A stretch of 22,429 nucleotides of DNA from DASZHJ01 sp035938015 (GTDB lineage: Bacteria; Pseudomonadota; Alphaproteobacteria; ATCC43930; CGMCC-115725): assembly GCA_035938015.1 (NCBI GenBank), contig DASZHJ010000284.1, positions 1 through 22,429 on the forward strand. Direction: 5' to 3'. Position 1 is the first letter of the stretch. Every line of letters starts with the position of its first letter. Positions 13,773-20,436 of the stretch are shown here, in pieces. The notes below the pieces were generated by a model that was not told the DNA's origin, did not search any database, and saw nothing but the letters and a program-made list of their open reading frames with translations. The translations under genes were made by a program, and so were the position numbers.

Positions 13773-14589
13773 GCTCGTGGGAATCTATGCCGCGAGTCAT
13801 GGACCGCTCATCGCGCGCGACTGGGATCGGCTTCCCGACGCCCTCAAACGGCGCCTCAGCGCTGCCTATGGCGAGCTTGGCCGCCGCGTCAACGCGGCCC
13901 AGATCGACGCGATTATCGGGCTCGCACCCGACCACTGGACCAATTTCTTCCTCGACAACTTGCCAGCCCTTTGTATCGGGATCGGCGAGGAGCATGACGG
14001 CCCGCCCGAGCCGTTCATGCGGGATTTCGCGCGCAATCCGCTCGCTGGTGATCCTGCGCTGGGCCGGCACATTCTGGAGACCGCGCTCGCCGACGGGTTC
14101 GAGCCCGCGCTCTCCTATCGCCTTCGCCTCGATCATGGTCTTTGCCTGCCGCTCTCGCGCATGGCGTTGCCGAGCATGCCGCGCATCGTGCCCATCCTGA
14201 TCAACGAGCTCGAGCCGCCCATGCTGAGCTATCGCCGCTGCTTTGCATGGGGCCGGCTGCTGGCTAAAGCCATCGCTTCCGCGCCGAGACCTGCGCGCGT
14301 CGCGATCCTTGCCACCGGCGGCTTGAGCCATTCGATCGGCGAGCCCACCATGGGTGCGATCGATCAGGAGTTCGACCGCCGCTGTATCGGCGCGTTCGCT
14401 CGGGGCGAGGAGGGCCCGCTGATCGATCTCTTGGAGCACGGAGCCGCTGGCGCGGGCAATGGCGCCCACGAGATCAGGAACTGGGCCGTCGCCCACGGCG
14501 CCGCCGGCAGCCGAGGTTTCGAGCTTCTCGATTACCTCCCCGCCCCGGAAGTCTATGTCGGCTGTGCTTTTGCGGCGTGGCGCTTTTAG
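13765..14589 (+). CDS. LigB-type catalytic subunit of a class III extradiol ring-cleavage dioxygenase
   Basis: A 274-residue class III extradiol dioxygenase that would open a catechol-type ring using Fe(II) and O2. Comparison with Sphingobium LigB gives the iron ligands His12 (Ala-Ser-His-Gly-Pro), His57 (Ala-Pro-Asp-His-Trp) and Glu236 (Asn-Gly-Ala-His-Glu-Ile-Arg-Asn-Trp). The likely acid-base residue is His189 (Gly-Gly-Leu-Ser-His-Ser-Ile-Gly), with His124 as a second active-site histidine. All are present, so it should be active. It starts with GTG inside the LigA-like gene. The substrate is unknown: gallate, protocatechuate, methylgallate and others are possible, and the low similarity of the loops argues against assuming LigAB proper. 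No ring-cleavage follow-up enzymes lie directly beside it, although an HMG-aldolase-like gene is at 20437-21126. It converges on the kinase gene with a 34-base gap. Confidence 0.9.
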   Translation: MAELVGIYAASHGPLIARDWDRLPDALKRRLSAAYGELGRRVNAAQIDAIIGLAPDHWTNFFLDNLPALCIGIGEEHDGPPEPFMRDFARNPLAGDPALGRHILETALADGFEPALSYRLRLDHGLCLPLSRMALPSMPRIVPILINELEPPMLSYRRCFAWGRLLAKAIASAPRPARVAILATGGLSHSIGEPTMGAIDQEFDRRCIGAFARGEEGPLIDLLEHGAAGAGNGAHEIRNWAVAHGAAGSRGFELLDYLPAPEVYVGCAFAAWRF

Positions 14590-14623
14590 TTCGAGGGCGC
14601 GATCGGCGCCGCTACGGCCGCCA

Positions 14624-16495
14624 TTATCGTGCGACGGCGGGGACCGGATGCGGCGACGGTGCGATGACGCGCGTTGCCGGAAATGTCAGCGTAACGGTGG
14701 TGCCAACTCCGCGCGCGCTCTCGATTCCCAGGCTGCCGCCATGGAGTTCGACCCGCGACTTGACGAGAGGGAGGCCAAGGCCGGTGCCCCCATGCTTGCG
14801 GGCTAATCCGCTATCCAACTGACGGAACGGCCTAAGCGCGAGCGGAATCTCGTCGGGCGACATGCCAATACCGGTGTCCGCGACCTCGAGGAGCAAGACA
14901 CCGCCCCCTCCGCGCTGGGCGAGTATGCCGATCCGACCACCGTCAGGGGTAAACTTGATCGCGTTCCAAAGCAGGTTGAGCAGCATCTGCTTGAGCATGT
15001 GCTCGTCCGCCCGCAAGCGGGGTAGATTCTCCGGTAGCACGGTTTCGAGTGTGAGGCCGGCGGCAGTGGCGCGCTCCTCGACGATGCGCCGAGCTGAATG
15101 GATCGTCTGAGCGAGGTCGACTTCACTCTCATTGAGCCTAAGCTCACCCGCCTCTGCGCGCGAAAAATCCAGCACCTCGTTGATCACGGTAAGGAGGTGA
15201 TTGGCACTCTCTCGAATGTCGTTCGCGTACTCGACGTAGCGCCGATTGCCGATGCGACCGAACAACTCGCCGCACATCAGCTCCGAGAAACCGATTATGG
15301 CATTGAGCGGTGTGCGCAGCTCATGGCTCATATTGGCTAGGAACTCGCTCTTGGCTCGACTCGCGGCTTCCGCCGCCTGCTCAGCCGAGCGGCGTACGCC
15401 GACCTCCTGCCGGAGATTTTCAGTGAGTTGGCGCAGCCGGGCGGCACGGGCACGGCTGCTGACGAGATAGACGCTGAGCAGGAGAGTGACCAGCAGGCCT
15501 GATCCGCACTCGGTCCAACCGACGCCACGCAGCGCGACGGCCTTGAACTGCGGCGTCGGTCGGACGATCACCGTCCAATCGCGCCCCGCGAAGCTGAGCG
15601 ACGAGCCGTAAATCGGCTCCGCAAGCGCTGCCGATTCATCCGGCTGGGGCTCGACGCTGTTAGCTTGTCCCGCTGGGCGATAGTAGACGACGCGCTGGCC
15701 TTCGGGTGCGCCGTCATCGAGTACATACATCTCCAGGTCGTGGGGGACTGGCTCAAGCGCCTGTACGATCGCATCGATGGTCGGACTGATGGAGAGGCGG
15801 AAGGCAAGGATGCCCACGGCCAGGTCATTGTCGCCGCGTCTCGGTACCTCCGCTGACGTCGACCCGTAAACCGGTACGAATACCACCGAGCCCGAACCGC
15901 CAGCGCGCAAGGGGGCTTCGGGCGAAGCGGTGATTCGCCCATTGGCGAGCGCGCGCCGCACCGTGGCGCTCCGAGTCGGGTCAGATAGAACGTCCAGTCC
16001 GAGGGGTGCGGCGGAGTTCGCCGGCTCGGTGAACCGAAGGGGGAAATAGACCGCGCGGGGCTCGGCCGTCTTGAGCCGGCCGTCCGCCCCGGGCTCGAGT
16101 ATCCGGTAATCGGGGAACCCCTCCGCACGTGCTGCCGCCTCGAAGGGCGCACGATCAACCCCGTGCACCCGCGGTGCCCAGGTCAAGGCCTGCAAGCCCG
16201 ACCGTAGAATATGGCTGGCAAGAAACACATTGCGGGCGTAGTCCCTGAACTGCTCCTGGTCTAGCTGTGCATAGGGGAAAGAAGCCGCAAATCCCTCGAT
16301 CGTTCCCTGATATCGGCTCAAGACCTCCTGCAGGCTCCGACCGCGATTCTCGGCCTCGATCGTGAGCTCCGCCGCGAGCCTATCCTGCGCGGCATTACGA
16401 GCCAGGTAGAGCGCCCCAAAGGAAACGGCCAGCCCAAGACAAGCCGCCACTGCTGCCGGCCAATACCTACGTAGTTGGATAAGAGGCGTCACCAA
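14624..16495 (-). CDS. CHASE-domain sensor histidine kinase
   Basis: A 623-residue membrane sensor. A first helix at about 13-33, a periplasmic CHASE-type domain (about 40-315, with Gly-Leu-Gln-Ala-Leu-Thr-Trp-Ala-Pro-Arg-Val at 100-110) and a second helix at about 330-347 are followed by a short coiled coil. The HisKA domain has the phospho-acceptor His391 in Met-Ser-His-Glu-Leu-Arg-Thr-Pro. The ATPase domain has Asn511 (N box), Asp-Thr-Gly-Ile-Gly-Met (540-545) and Gly-Gly-Thr-Gly-Leu-Gly-Leu (569-575). It ends without a receiver domain, and no response regulator is in the window. The start is TTG 16495 or the adjacent GTG 16492; AGGGA lies a few bases upstream. It diverges from a periplasmic binding-protein gene. 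CHASE domains bind small extracellular molecules such as cytokinin-like or peptide ligands; the ligand here is unknown. Confidence 0.92.
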   Translation of the reverse strand: MVTPLIQLRRYWPAAVAACLGLAVSFGALYLARNAAQDRLAAELTIEAENRGRSLQEVLSRYQGTIEGFAASFPYAQLDQEQFRDYARNVFLASHILRSGLQALTWAPRVHGVDRAPFEAAARAEGFPDYRILEPGADGRLKTAEPRAVYFPLRFTEPANSAAPLGLDVLSDPTRSATVRRALANGRITASPEAPLRAGGSGSVVFVPVYGSTSAEVPRRGDNDLAVGILAFRLSISPTIDAIVQALEPVPHDLEMYVLDDGAPEGQRVVYYRPAGQANSVEPQPDESAALAEPIYGSSLSFAGRDWTVIVRPTPQFKAVALRGVGWTECGSGLLVTLLLSVYLVSSRARAARLRQLTENLRQEVGVRRSAEQAAEAASRAKSEFLANMSHELRTPLNAIIGFSELMCGELFGRIGNRRYVEYANDIRESANHLLTVINEVLDFSRAEAGELRLNESEVDLAQTIHSARRIVEERATAAGLTLETVLPENLPRLRADEHMLKQMLLNLLWNAIKFTPDGGRIGILAQRGGGGVLLLEVADTGIGMSPDEIPLALRPFRQLDSGLARKHGGTGLGLPLVKSRVELHGGSLGIESARGVGTTVTLTFPATRVIAPSPHPVPAVAR

Positions 16496-16523
16496 GCGAT
16501 CCCTGCCCAGGGCTAATCTCCGG

Positions 16524-16546
16524 GAATATCGGTACGCCGAATATTC
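16524..16546. promoter_or_regulatory. Inverted repeat in the kinase / binding-protein divergent region
   Basis: GAATATCGG (16524-16532) faces CCGAATATTC (16537-16546), an inverted repeat with one unpaired base and a 4-base spacer. It lies 29 bases upstream of the kinase start, and the bases to its right (16540-16580) are AT-rich and promoter-like. It could be an operator shared by both genes. The regulator is not known. Confidence 0.4.
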
Positions 16547-16660
16547 TTAAAATTCCTAAACGTAATCAGGCTTTAGTAAATGACCGCCACGATGGCTCCC
16601 GGCCCAGGGCCGCGGTCGATCAGTCCGCGGTATCGCATGAGAGCGAACGGGAATGCTGTG

Positions 16661-17494
16661 ATGGTTAAGTGCCTATGGGGACGGCGGCGTTGGCTCACGG
16701 GTGCGCTCGCCTTTGCGGCGTTCTCGCTTCTGCCGACGTATGCTGCCGAGGCCGACATCCTCGACGAGATCAAGGCGCGCGGCGTGCTCGTAGTCGGCAC
16801 GAAGGCCGACTACCAGCCGTTCGGGTTCCGCGATGCCTCGGGCTCCATTGTGGGATTTGAGCCCGATCTTGCTCGGGACATTGCCGCCGCGCTCGGGGCG
16901 AAGCTCGAGCTAATGGCGGTGGTGGCATCAGACCGCATATCGCTGCTGACCAGCGGCAAGCTCGATCTGGTGATTGCAACGATGAACGAAACGCCCGAGC
17001 GACACAAGTTGTTGGACTTCGTCCAGCCGGGATATTACGCGTCGGGTGTCAATGCCTTGGCGCCGAAGGCGTTGCGTCTGCATGTATGGCAGCAACTTCG
17101 GGGTAAGCCGATTTGCACGGTTGAAGGCGCATTCTACGTCGAGGATATCGAGCAACGTTACGGGCCCCAGCTGCAAAGCTTCAAGAATACGCGCGAGATG
17201 TACGACGCGCTAAGGCGCGCACGCTGCGTCTCGGTCGTCTACGACGACACCGCCATCATTGGACAACTTCAGAGCCCCGATTGGGATGAGTTCGAGATGC
17301 CCCTGCTTTCCATCCTCGTGGAGCCATGGGGTTTGGGGGTACGCCTCGGTGAGGCGAGGTTCGAGAAGGTTCTGTCCGACATCGTCACCGAGTGGCATCG
17401 CACGGGTCGCATCGCGGCGTTGGAGGAGAAGTGGCACATTCCGCATTCTGCCTTCGCCGAGGAGATGCGCCGGAAATATAGTGAGCCTGAATAG
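16661..17494 (+). CDS. Periplasmic amino-acid-type substrate-binding protein (ABC family 3)
   Basis: A 277-residue protein of the bacterial extracellular solute-binding protein family 3. Residues 1-31 form an export signal with a basic N-region, a hydrophobic core and Ala-Glu-Ala at the probable cut; Arg-Arg-Arg-Trp-Leu-Thr at 8-13 faintly resembles a Tat motif. The mature part opens with Ile-Lys-Ala-Arg-Gly-Val-Leu-Val-Val-Gly-Thr (37-47), and Gly-Phe-Glu-Pro-Asp-Leu-Ala (65-71) is the family hallmark. Ser98-Gly-Lys-Leu-Asp-Leu-Val-Ile-Ala (98-106) and Arg114 are the usual ligand contacts. ATG 16661 is chosen over 16580 because the signal peptide begins there. No permease or ATPase gene follows. 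The divergent partner is a CHASE kinase, so the protein may deliver a ligand to a sensor rather than to a transporter; that is inference. Confidence 0.88.
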   Translation: MVKCLWGRRRWLTGALAFAAFSLLPTYAAEADILDEIKARGVLVVGTKADYQPFGFRDASGSIVGFEPDLARDIAAALGAKLELMAVVASDRISLLTSGKLDLVIATMNETPERHKLLDFVQPGYYASGVNALAPKALRLHVWQQLRGKPICTVEGAFYVEDIEQRYGPQLQSFKNTREMYDALRRARCVSVVYDDTAIIGQLQSPDWDEFEMPLLSILVEPWGLGVRLGEARFEKVLSDIVTEWHRTGRIAALEEKWHIPHSAFAEEMRRKYSEPE

Positions 17495-17560
17495 CAGATG
17501 CCCGTGCAGGGGCTTTAAGAAGCGCTGGCCACAAGGCGTTGGCAGCGACCGTTAGTGCAT

Positions 17561-18040
17561 TCAGCGATCCGGCTGGCCCTCGAGGCAGATCAAGGTCTGC
17601 TGGCCGATGGCGATGAGGGTGCGCTGCTCTCCTTTGAGCGCGGTCACCTCGAGCCGACAAATCGTGAGGGTGCGCCCGGGCCTCACGACTTCTCCGATGG
17701 CGACGAAGCGCTCGCCCGCCGCGGGCGCCAGCAGGTTGATCTTGAACTCGACCGTGAGCACTGAGCTTTCCGCGGGAAACAACGAAAAACCGGCATAGCC
17801 TCCCGCGGAATCGGCGATCGTGCTGGTGATGCCGGCGTGAAGGTACCCGTGCTGCTGGGTGAGATCTGCGCGGAAGGGCAAAGCGATCTCGACGCGTCCG
17901 GGCTCGATCCGCGCGAGCTCTGCGCCGATGGTCCGCATCAGCGCCTGGCGAGCGAAGCTGTCCCGGACCCGGCTCTCGAAGGCCGCATCCCTCGGCTGAA
18001 ATCTCGCTAGGGCAGCCAGCCCCGAGTGGTGTTTTTGCAT
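17561..18040 (-). CDS. PaaI family hotdog thioesterase
   Basis: A 159-residue single hotdog-fold acyl-CoA thioesterase. The motif Leu-Thr-Gln-Gln-His-Gly-Tyr-Leu-His-Ala-Gly (60-70) precedes the catalytic Asp77 in Ile-Ala-Asp-Ser-Ala-Gly-Gly-Tyr-Ala, and Val-Glu-Phe-Lys-Ile-Asn-Leu-Leu-Ala-Pro-Ala (97-107) is the family core. Relatives hydrolyse aryl- or acyl-CoA such as phenylacetyl-CoA derivatives in the cytoplasm. The frame is open to ATG 18130 (189 residues), but the extra 30 residues look non-conserved, and family members usually begin about 10-15 residues before the Phe-Gln-Pro-Arg-Asp segment, so 18040 is preferred; neither start has a good ribosome site. The bases 18119-18132 form an inverted repeat (GGATGG-TT-CCATCC) across the longer start. 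It converges on the binding-protein gene and diverges from the phasin gene. Confidence 0.87.
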   Translation of the reverse strand: MQKHHSGLAALARFQPRDAAFESRVRDSFARQALMRTIGAELARIEPGRVEIALPFRADLTQQHGYLHAGITSTIADSAGGYAGFSLFPAESSVLTVEFKINLLAPAAGERFVAIGEVVRPGRTLTICRLEVTALKGEQRTLIAIGQQTLICLEGQPDR

Positions 18041-18198
18041 CGCGAGAGAATAGCGCACCTTCGCCGGGTCCTGACACCCTCCCGTTCTTTGTAGGCTTCC
18101 GCCCTCAAGCTCGCCCTTGGATGGTTCCATCCTAAGTGGAAATCTTGTGATATCTCAGGTGTTTACCCGATTGGACTGGGCGATATGCCAAGGCTGTA

Positions 18199-18207
18199 TT
18201 GCACTGC
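18199..18207. promoter_or_regulatory. TGC-rich PhaR-like half site upstream of phasin promoter
   Basis: TTGCACTGC followed by an A-rich run resembles the TGC-rich sequences bound by the PHA-responsive repressor PhaR in Alphaproteobacteria. It lies about 30 bases upstream of the -35 box of the phasin promoter, an accessory position. It is weaker evidence than the palindrome at 18265-18279. Confidence 0.4.
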
Positions 18208-18228
18208 GAAAAAATCGAACGGGCAGCC

Positions 18229-18257
18229 TTGACGAAAGGCAATGCCTGCGCCATATT
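18229..18257 (+). promoter_or_regulatory. Sigma70-type promoter of the phasin gene
   Basis: TTGACG (18229-18234) and CATATT (18252-18257) are separated by 17 bases, the optimal spacing. The predicted transcription start is near 18264, about 52 bases before the phasin ATG, and is immediately next to the TGC palindrome. Confidence 0.6.
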
Positions 18258-18264
18258 CCGGCCA

Positions 18265-18279
18265 TGCTGCAGTGCAGCA
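18265..18279. promoter_or_regulatory. Candidate PhaR operator at the phasin transcription start
   Basis: TGCTGCA-G-TGCAGCA is a perfect 7-bp inverted repeat around one base. It is TGC-rich as known for PhaR binding sites in Paracoccus and Rhodobacter (family knowledge), and it sits at the predicted start of transcription, where bound PhaR would repress the phasin gene until PHA granules titrate it away. The phaR gene itself is not in the window. Confidence 0.55.
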
Positions 18280-18315
18280 AAAATTTGATCAACCTCCAAG
18301 GATGGGATAACGGCG

Positions 18316-18747
18316 ATGGTTAACGGCAAATTCTTCGAGACGGAGGTCGGCAAGCTGTTCGCCGGCTTCCCATTCGCGGGCATCGATGTTGAGGCCGTCA
18401 TGGCCTCGCAGCGCAAGAACCTTGAGGCGCTGACCCAGGCCAATCAGCTGGCCGTGCAGGGCTTCCAGGAGCTTGCCAAGCGGCAGGTTGAGTTCGCCCG
18501 TACGGCGATGGATGAGGCCTCCGCGTTGGTGCGAGGCTGGTCCGAGACCGGCACCGCCGAGGAGCGGCTCCAGAAGCAGGCGGCGTTCGCCAAACAGGCG
18601 CTCGAGAAGAGCGTCGAGGGCGCGCGCGAGCTCGTGGAGCTCGCGGGCAAGACCCAGACCGACGCCTTCGACGTGCTCACCAAGCGCTTCTCGGAGAGCA
18701 TCGACGAGTGGGGCACGCTCGCGAAGAAGAAGACGCAGCGCCAGTAA
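18316..18747 (+). CDS. Phasin family protein (PHA granule-associated)
   Basis: A 143-residue, almost entirely helical amphipathic protein of the phasin family. The core spans about residues 20-125: Ala-Ser-Gln-Arg-Lys-Asn-Leu-Glu-Ala-Leu-Thr-Gln-Ala-Asn-Gln near 30-44 and Phe-Gln-Glu-Leu-Ala-Lys-Arg-Gln near 50-57 are characteristic, and the C-terminus is lysine-rich. Phasins coat polyhydroxyalkanoate granules and control their size and number. The gene stands alone between a good promoter with a PhaR-like palindrome and an intrinsic terminator, so it is a monocistronic, separately regulated unit. The ribosome site upstream of ATG 18316 is weak (AAGGATGGGAT region). This indicates that the organism makes PHA, although no synthase gene is in the window. 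Confidence 0.92.
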   Translation: MVNGKFFETEVGKLFAGFPFAGIDVEAVMASQRKNLEALTQANQLAVQGFQELAKRQVEFARTAMDEASALVRGWSETGTAEERLQKQAAFAKQALEKSVEGARELVELAGKTQTDAFDVLTKRFSESIDEWGTLAKKKTQRQ

Positions 18748-18771
18748 TTCCCCCAATCACTGACGCTCCGG

Positions 18772-18806
18772 CAGAGGCCGTCCTCCGGGACGGCCTCTGT
18801 GCTTTT
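18772..18806 (+). terminator. Intrinsic terminator after the phasin gene
   Basis: CAGAGGCCGTCC (18772-18783) pairs perfectly with GGACGGCCTCTG (18788-18799) around a 4-base loop, followed by TGC and TTTT. The GC-rich 12-bp stem and short U-run 24 bases after the phasin stop fit a Rho-independent terminator. On the opposite strand the hairpin lacks a U-run. Confidence 0.85.
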
Positions 18807-18816
18807 GGGCCGGCTC

Positions 18817-19551
18817 TCAGATCGAAATCGTGAGCCCATCCTCTGCGCAGTCGAGAGTGACCTCGGCGCGGCGGGCCAGCATTTCCGCGCTCATATGCGT
18901 GAGGATCACCCGTTTGGCGCCGATTTCCGCGAGCCGACCGCGCAGCGTCGCGTAGTCCAGGTGGTACTTCACCTTCTTGTCGTAGAAGTAGGCCTCTACG
19001 ATAAAGAGGTCGGCACCTTGCGCCGCGGGCACCAGGCTCTCCACCCATTCGGTATCGCCGGAATAGGTCACGATGCGTCCCTCGGTCTCGATCCGCAGCG
19101 CATAGGGCGGTGCGCCCGAGTAGTGCTGCACCAGAAACGGCGTCACGCATACGGAGCCCACACGGTGCGCCACCCGCTCCGGCATCTCGATCAGGGTAAG
19201 CGAAAACTTCGACGCGATTCCCGTCGACCCCGGAAAGAACACCTCCTGCGCCTGACGCAGCCGGTCGCGGAAGCCAGGGGGCCCCGCGAGCGTGAGAGGC
19301 CGAGTGCGCCGGCTCACCAGATGCGCGTCGAGCAGAAAGAACGGCAAGCCGCCGAAATGATCGCCGTGCAGATGGCTCACCAGCACGGTGTCGATGCTGT
19401 TGGGGTCCACCCCGAAGCGCTTGAGCGCGATCAGCGATGAGGCTCCGCAATCGACCAGGAAACGCGTTTCAGCGGCCGTCACGAGAAAGCACGTGTGATA
19501 CCGGCCGCCGCTGCCGAAGGCGTCGCCACTGCCGAGAAAGCGTATCTCCAT
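18817..19551 (-). CDS. RNase Z-like MBL-fold metallo-hydrolase
   Basis: A 244-residue metallo-beta-lactamase-fold protein of the RNase Z-like group. The metal motif Ser-His-Leu-His-Gly-Asp-His-Phe-Gly-Gly (59-68) supplies His60, His62, Asp64 and His65. Further ligands are probably His143 (Val-Gln-His-Tyr), Asp166 (Tyr-Ser-Gly-Asp-Thr-Glu) and His219 (Leu-Thr-His-Met). It starts with the strand Met-Glu-Ile-Arg-Phe-Leu-Gly-Ser-Gly-Asp and has no signal peptide. It lacks the long flexible arm of canonical RNase Z (about 300 residues), so a tRNA 3'-processing role is uncertain; small-molecule phosphodiesterase or ester hydrolase activity is equally possible. ATG 19551 has an AGG-type ribosome site. 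It diverges from the csaA-like gene across 143 bases and converges on the phasin terminator. Confidence 0.88.
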   Translation of the reverse strand: MEIRFLGSGDAFGSGGRYHTCFLVTAAETRFLVDCGASSLIALKRFGVDPNSIDTVLVSHLHGDHFGGLPFFLLDAHLVSRRTRPLTLAGPPGFRDRLRQAQEVFFPGSTGIASKFSLTLIEMPERVAHRVGSVCVTPFLVQHYSGAPPYALRIETEGRIVTYSGDTEWVESLVPAAQGADLFIVEAYFYDKKVKYHLDYATLRGRLAEIGAKRVILTHMSAEMLARRAEVTLDCAEDGLTISI

Positions 19552-19694
19552 CGCGTCTGCCTGGGTGCCGGTTGAGAGAGACCTGGACGAATGCTAGCGT
19601 CCCGCGCCGATCGGCAGCAAGCCGAGCGCTTATGCCGCGGGCGAGGCTTGCCGTGGCGGCTCGCCGAGCGTGGATATATGGGAGCGGGGAATGC

Positions 19695-20030
19695 ATGACG
19701 ATCAGCTATGATGATTTTGCCAAAGTCGACGTGCGCGTCGGCACCATTGTGGCGGCGGAGCCCTATCCCGAAGCGCGCAAGCCCGCCTATAAGCTGCAGG
19801 TCGATTTCGGGCCCGAGATCGGTCTCAAGAAATCCTCGGCGCAATGCACCGTGCACTACCGGCTGGACGAGCTCGTGGGGCGCCAGGTGTCCGCGGTGGT
19901 AAATTTCCCGCCCAAGCAGATCGGCAAATTCATGTCCGAGGTTCTGGTGCTGGGATTTCCCGACGGCGAGGGGTCTGTGGTTCTCGTGGTGCCCGACAAG
20001 GCGGTACCGAACGGCGGCAAGCTGTTCTGA
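19695..20030 (+). CDS. csaA: CsaA-like tRNA-binding domain protein
   Basis: A 111-residue stand-alone OB-fold protein of the EMAP-II/tRNA-binding family, as in CsaA. The N-terminal Phe-Ala-Lys-Val-Asp-Val-Arg-Val-Gly-Thr-Ile (8-18) and Pro-Glu-Ala-Arg-Lys-Pro-Ala-Tyr-Lys-Leu (25-34) are the family signature. Val-Val-Asn-Phe-Pro-Pro-Lys-Gln-Ile-Gly-Lys-Phe-Met-Ser-Glu-Val-Leu-Val-Leu-Gly (68-87) completes the fold and dimer interface. CsaA is described as having chaperone-like and tRNA-binding activity in the cytoplasm; its true role is unsettled. GGAGCGGGG lies just upstream of ATG 19695. The NIPSNAP gene follows after 63 bases. Confidence 0.9.
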   Translation: MTISYDDFAKVDVRVGTIVAAEPYPEARKPAYKLQVDFGPEIGLKKSSAQCTVHYRLDELVGRQVSAVVNFPPKQIGKFMSEVLVLGFPDGEGSVVLVVPDKAVPNGGKLF

Positions 20031-20093
20031 GCCGGCGCGATGCGCTACCGTCTTTAGCACTGGATAACGAGCTCACGCGAAAACGGAGGACCC

Positions 20094-20420
20094 ATGATCT
20101 ATGAGCTTCGCGTCTATCACTGCGTGCCCGGCCGCTTGCCGGCCCTGCTGAAGCGGTTCGACACCATCACGCTGAAGCTTTGGGAGAAGCACGGCATCCG
20201 CCAGGCGGGCTTCTGGACCGTGCTCATCGGCGATTCCAGCATGGACCTGTACTACCTCCTGCAGTGGGAGTCCTTGGCCGAGCGCGAGAAGAAGTGGGGC
20301 GGCTTCATGACGGATCCGACCTGGCTTGCCGCGCGTGCCGAAACCGAGAAGGACGGTCCGATCGTCGCGTCCGTCAGCAACACGATCCTGCAGCCCACCT
20401 CGTTCTCGTCGGTGAAATAA
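20094..20420 (+). CDS. NIPSNAP family protein
   Basis: A 108-residue protein of the NIPSNAP family, a small alpha-beta (ferredoxin-like, dimeric barrel) fold. It begins with the hallmark Met-Ile-Tyr-Glu-Leu-Arg-Val-Tyr and then Pro-Gly-Arg-Leu-Pro-Ala-Leu-Leu; Leu-Tyr-Tyr-Leu-Leu-Gln-Trp-Glu-Ser (52-60) is the second strand and loop. Bacterial NIPSNAP proteins often lie in catabolic clusters and may be small enzymes or accessory factors; no activity is assigned. GGAGG precedes ATG 20094 at a normal distance. It is 16 bases upstream of the RraA-like gene and probably the first gene of the group 20094-22192. Confidence 0.9.
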   Translation: MIYELRVYHCVPGRLPALLKRFDTITLKLWEKHGIRQAGFWTVLIGDSSMDLYYLLQWESLAEREKKWGGFMTDPTWLAARAETEKDGPIVASVSNTILQPTSFSSVK

Positions 20421-20436
20421 ACGCCGGAGGGTAGCC

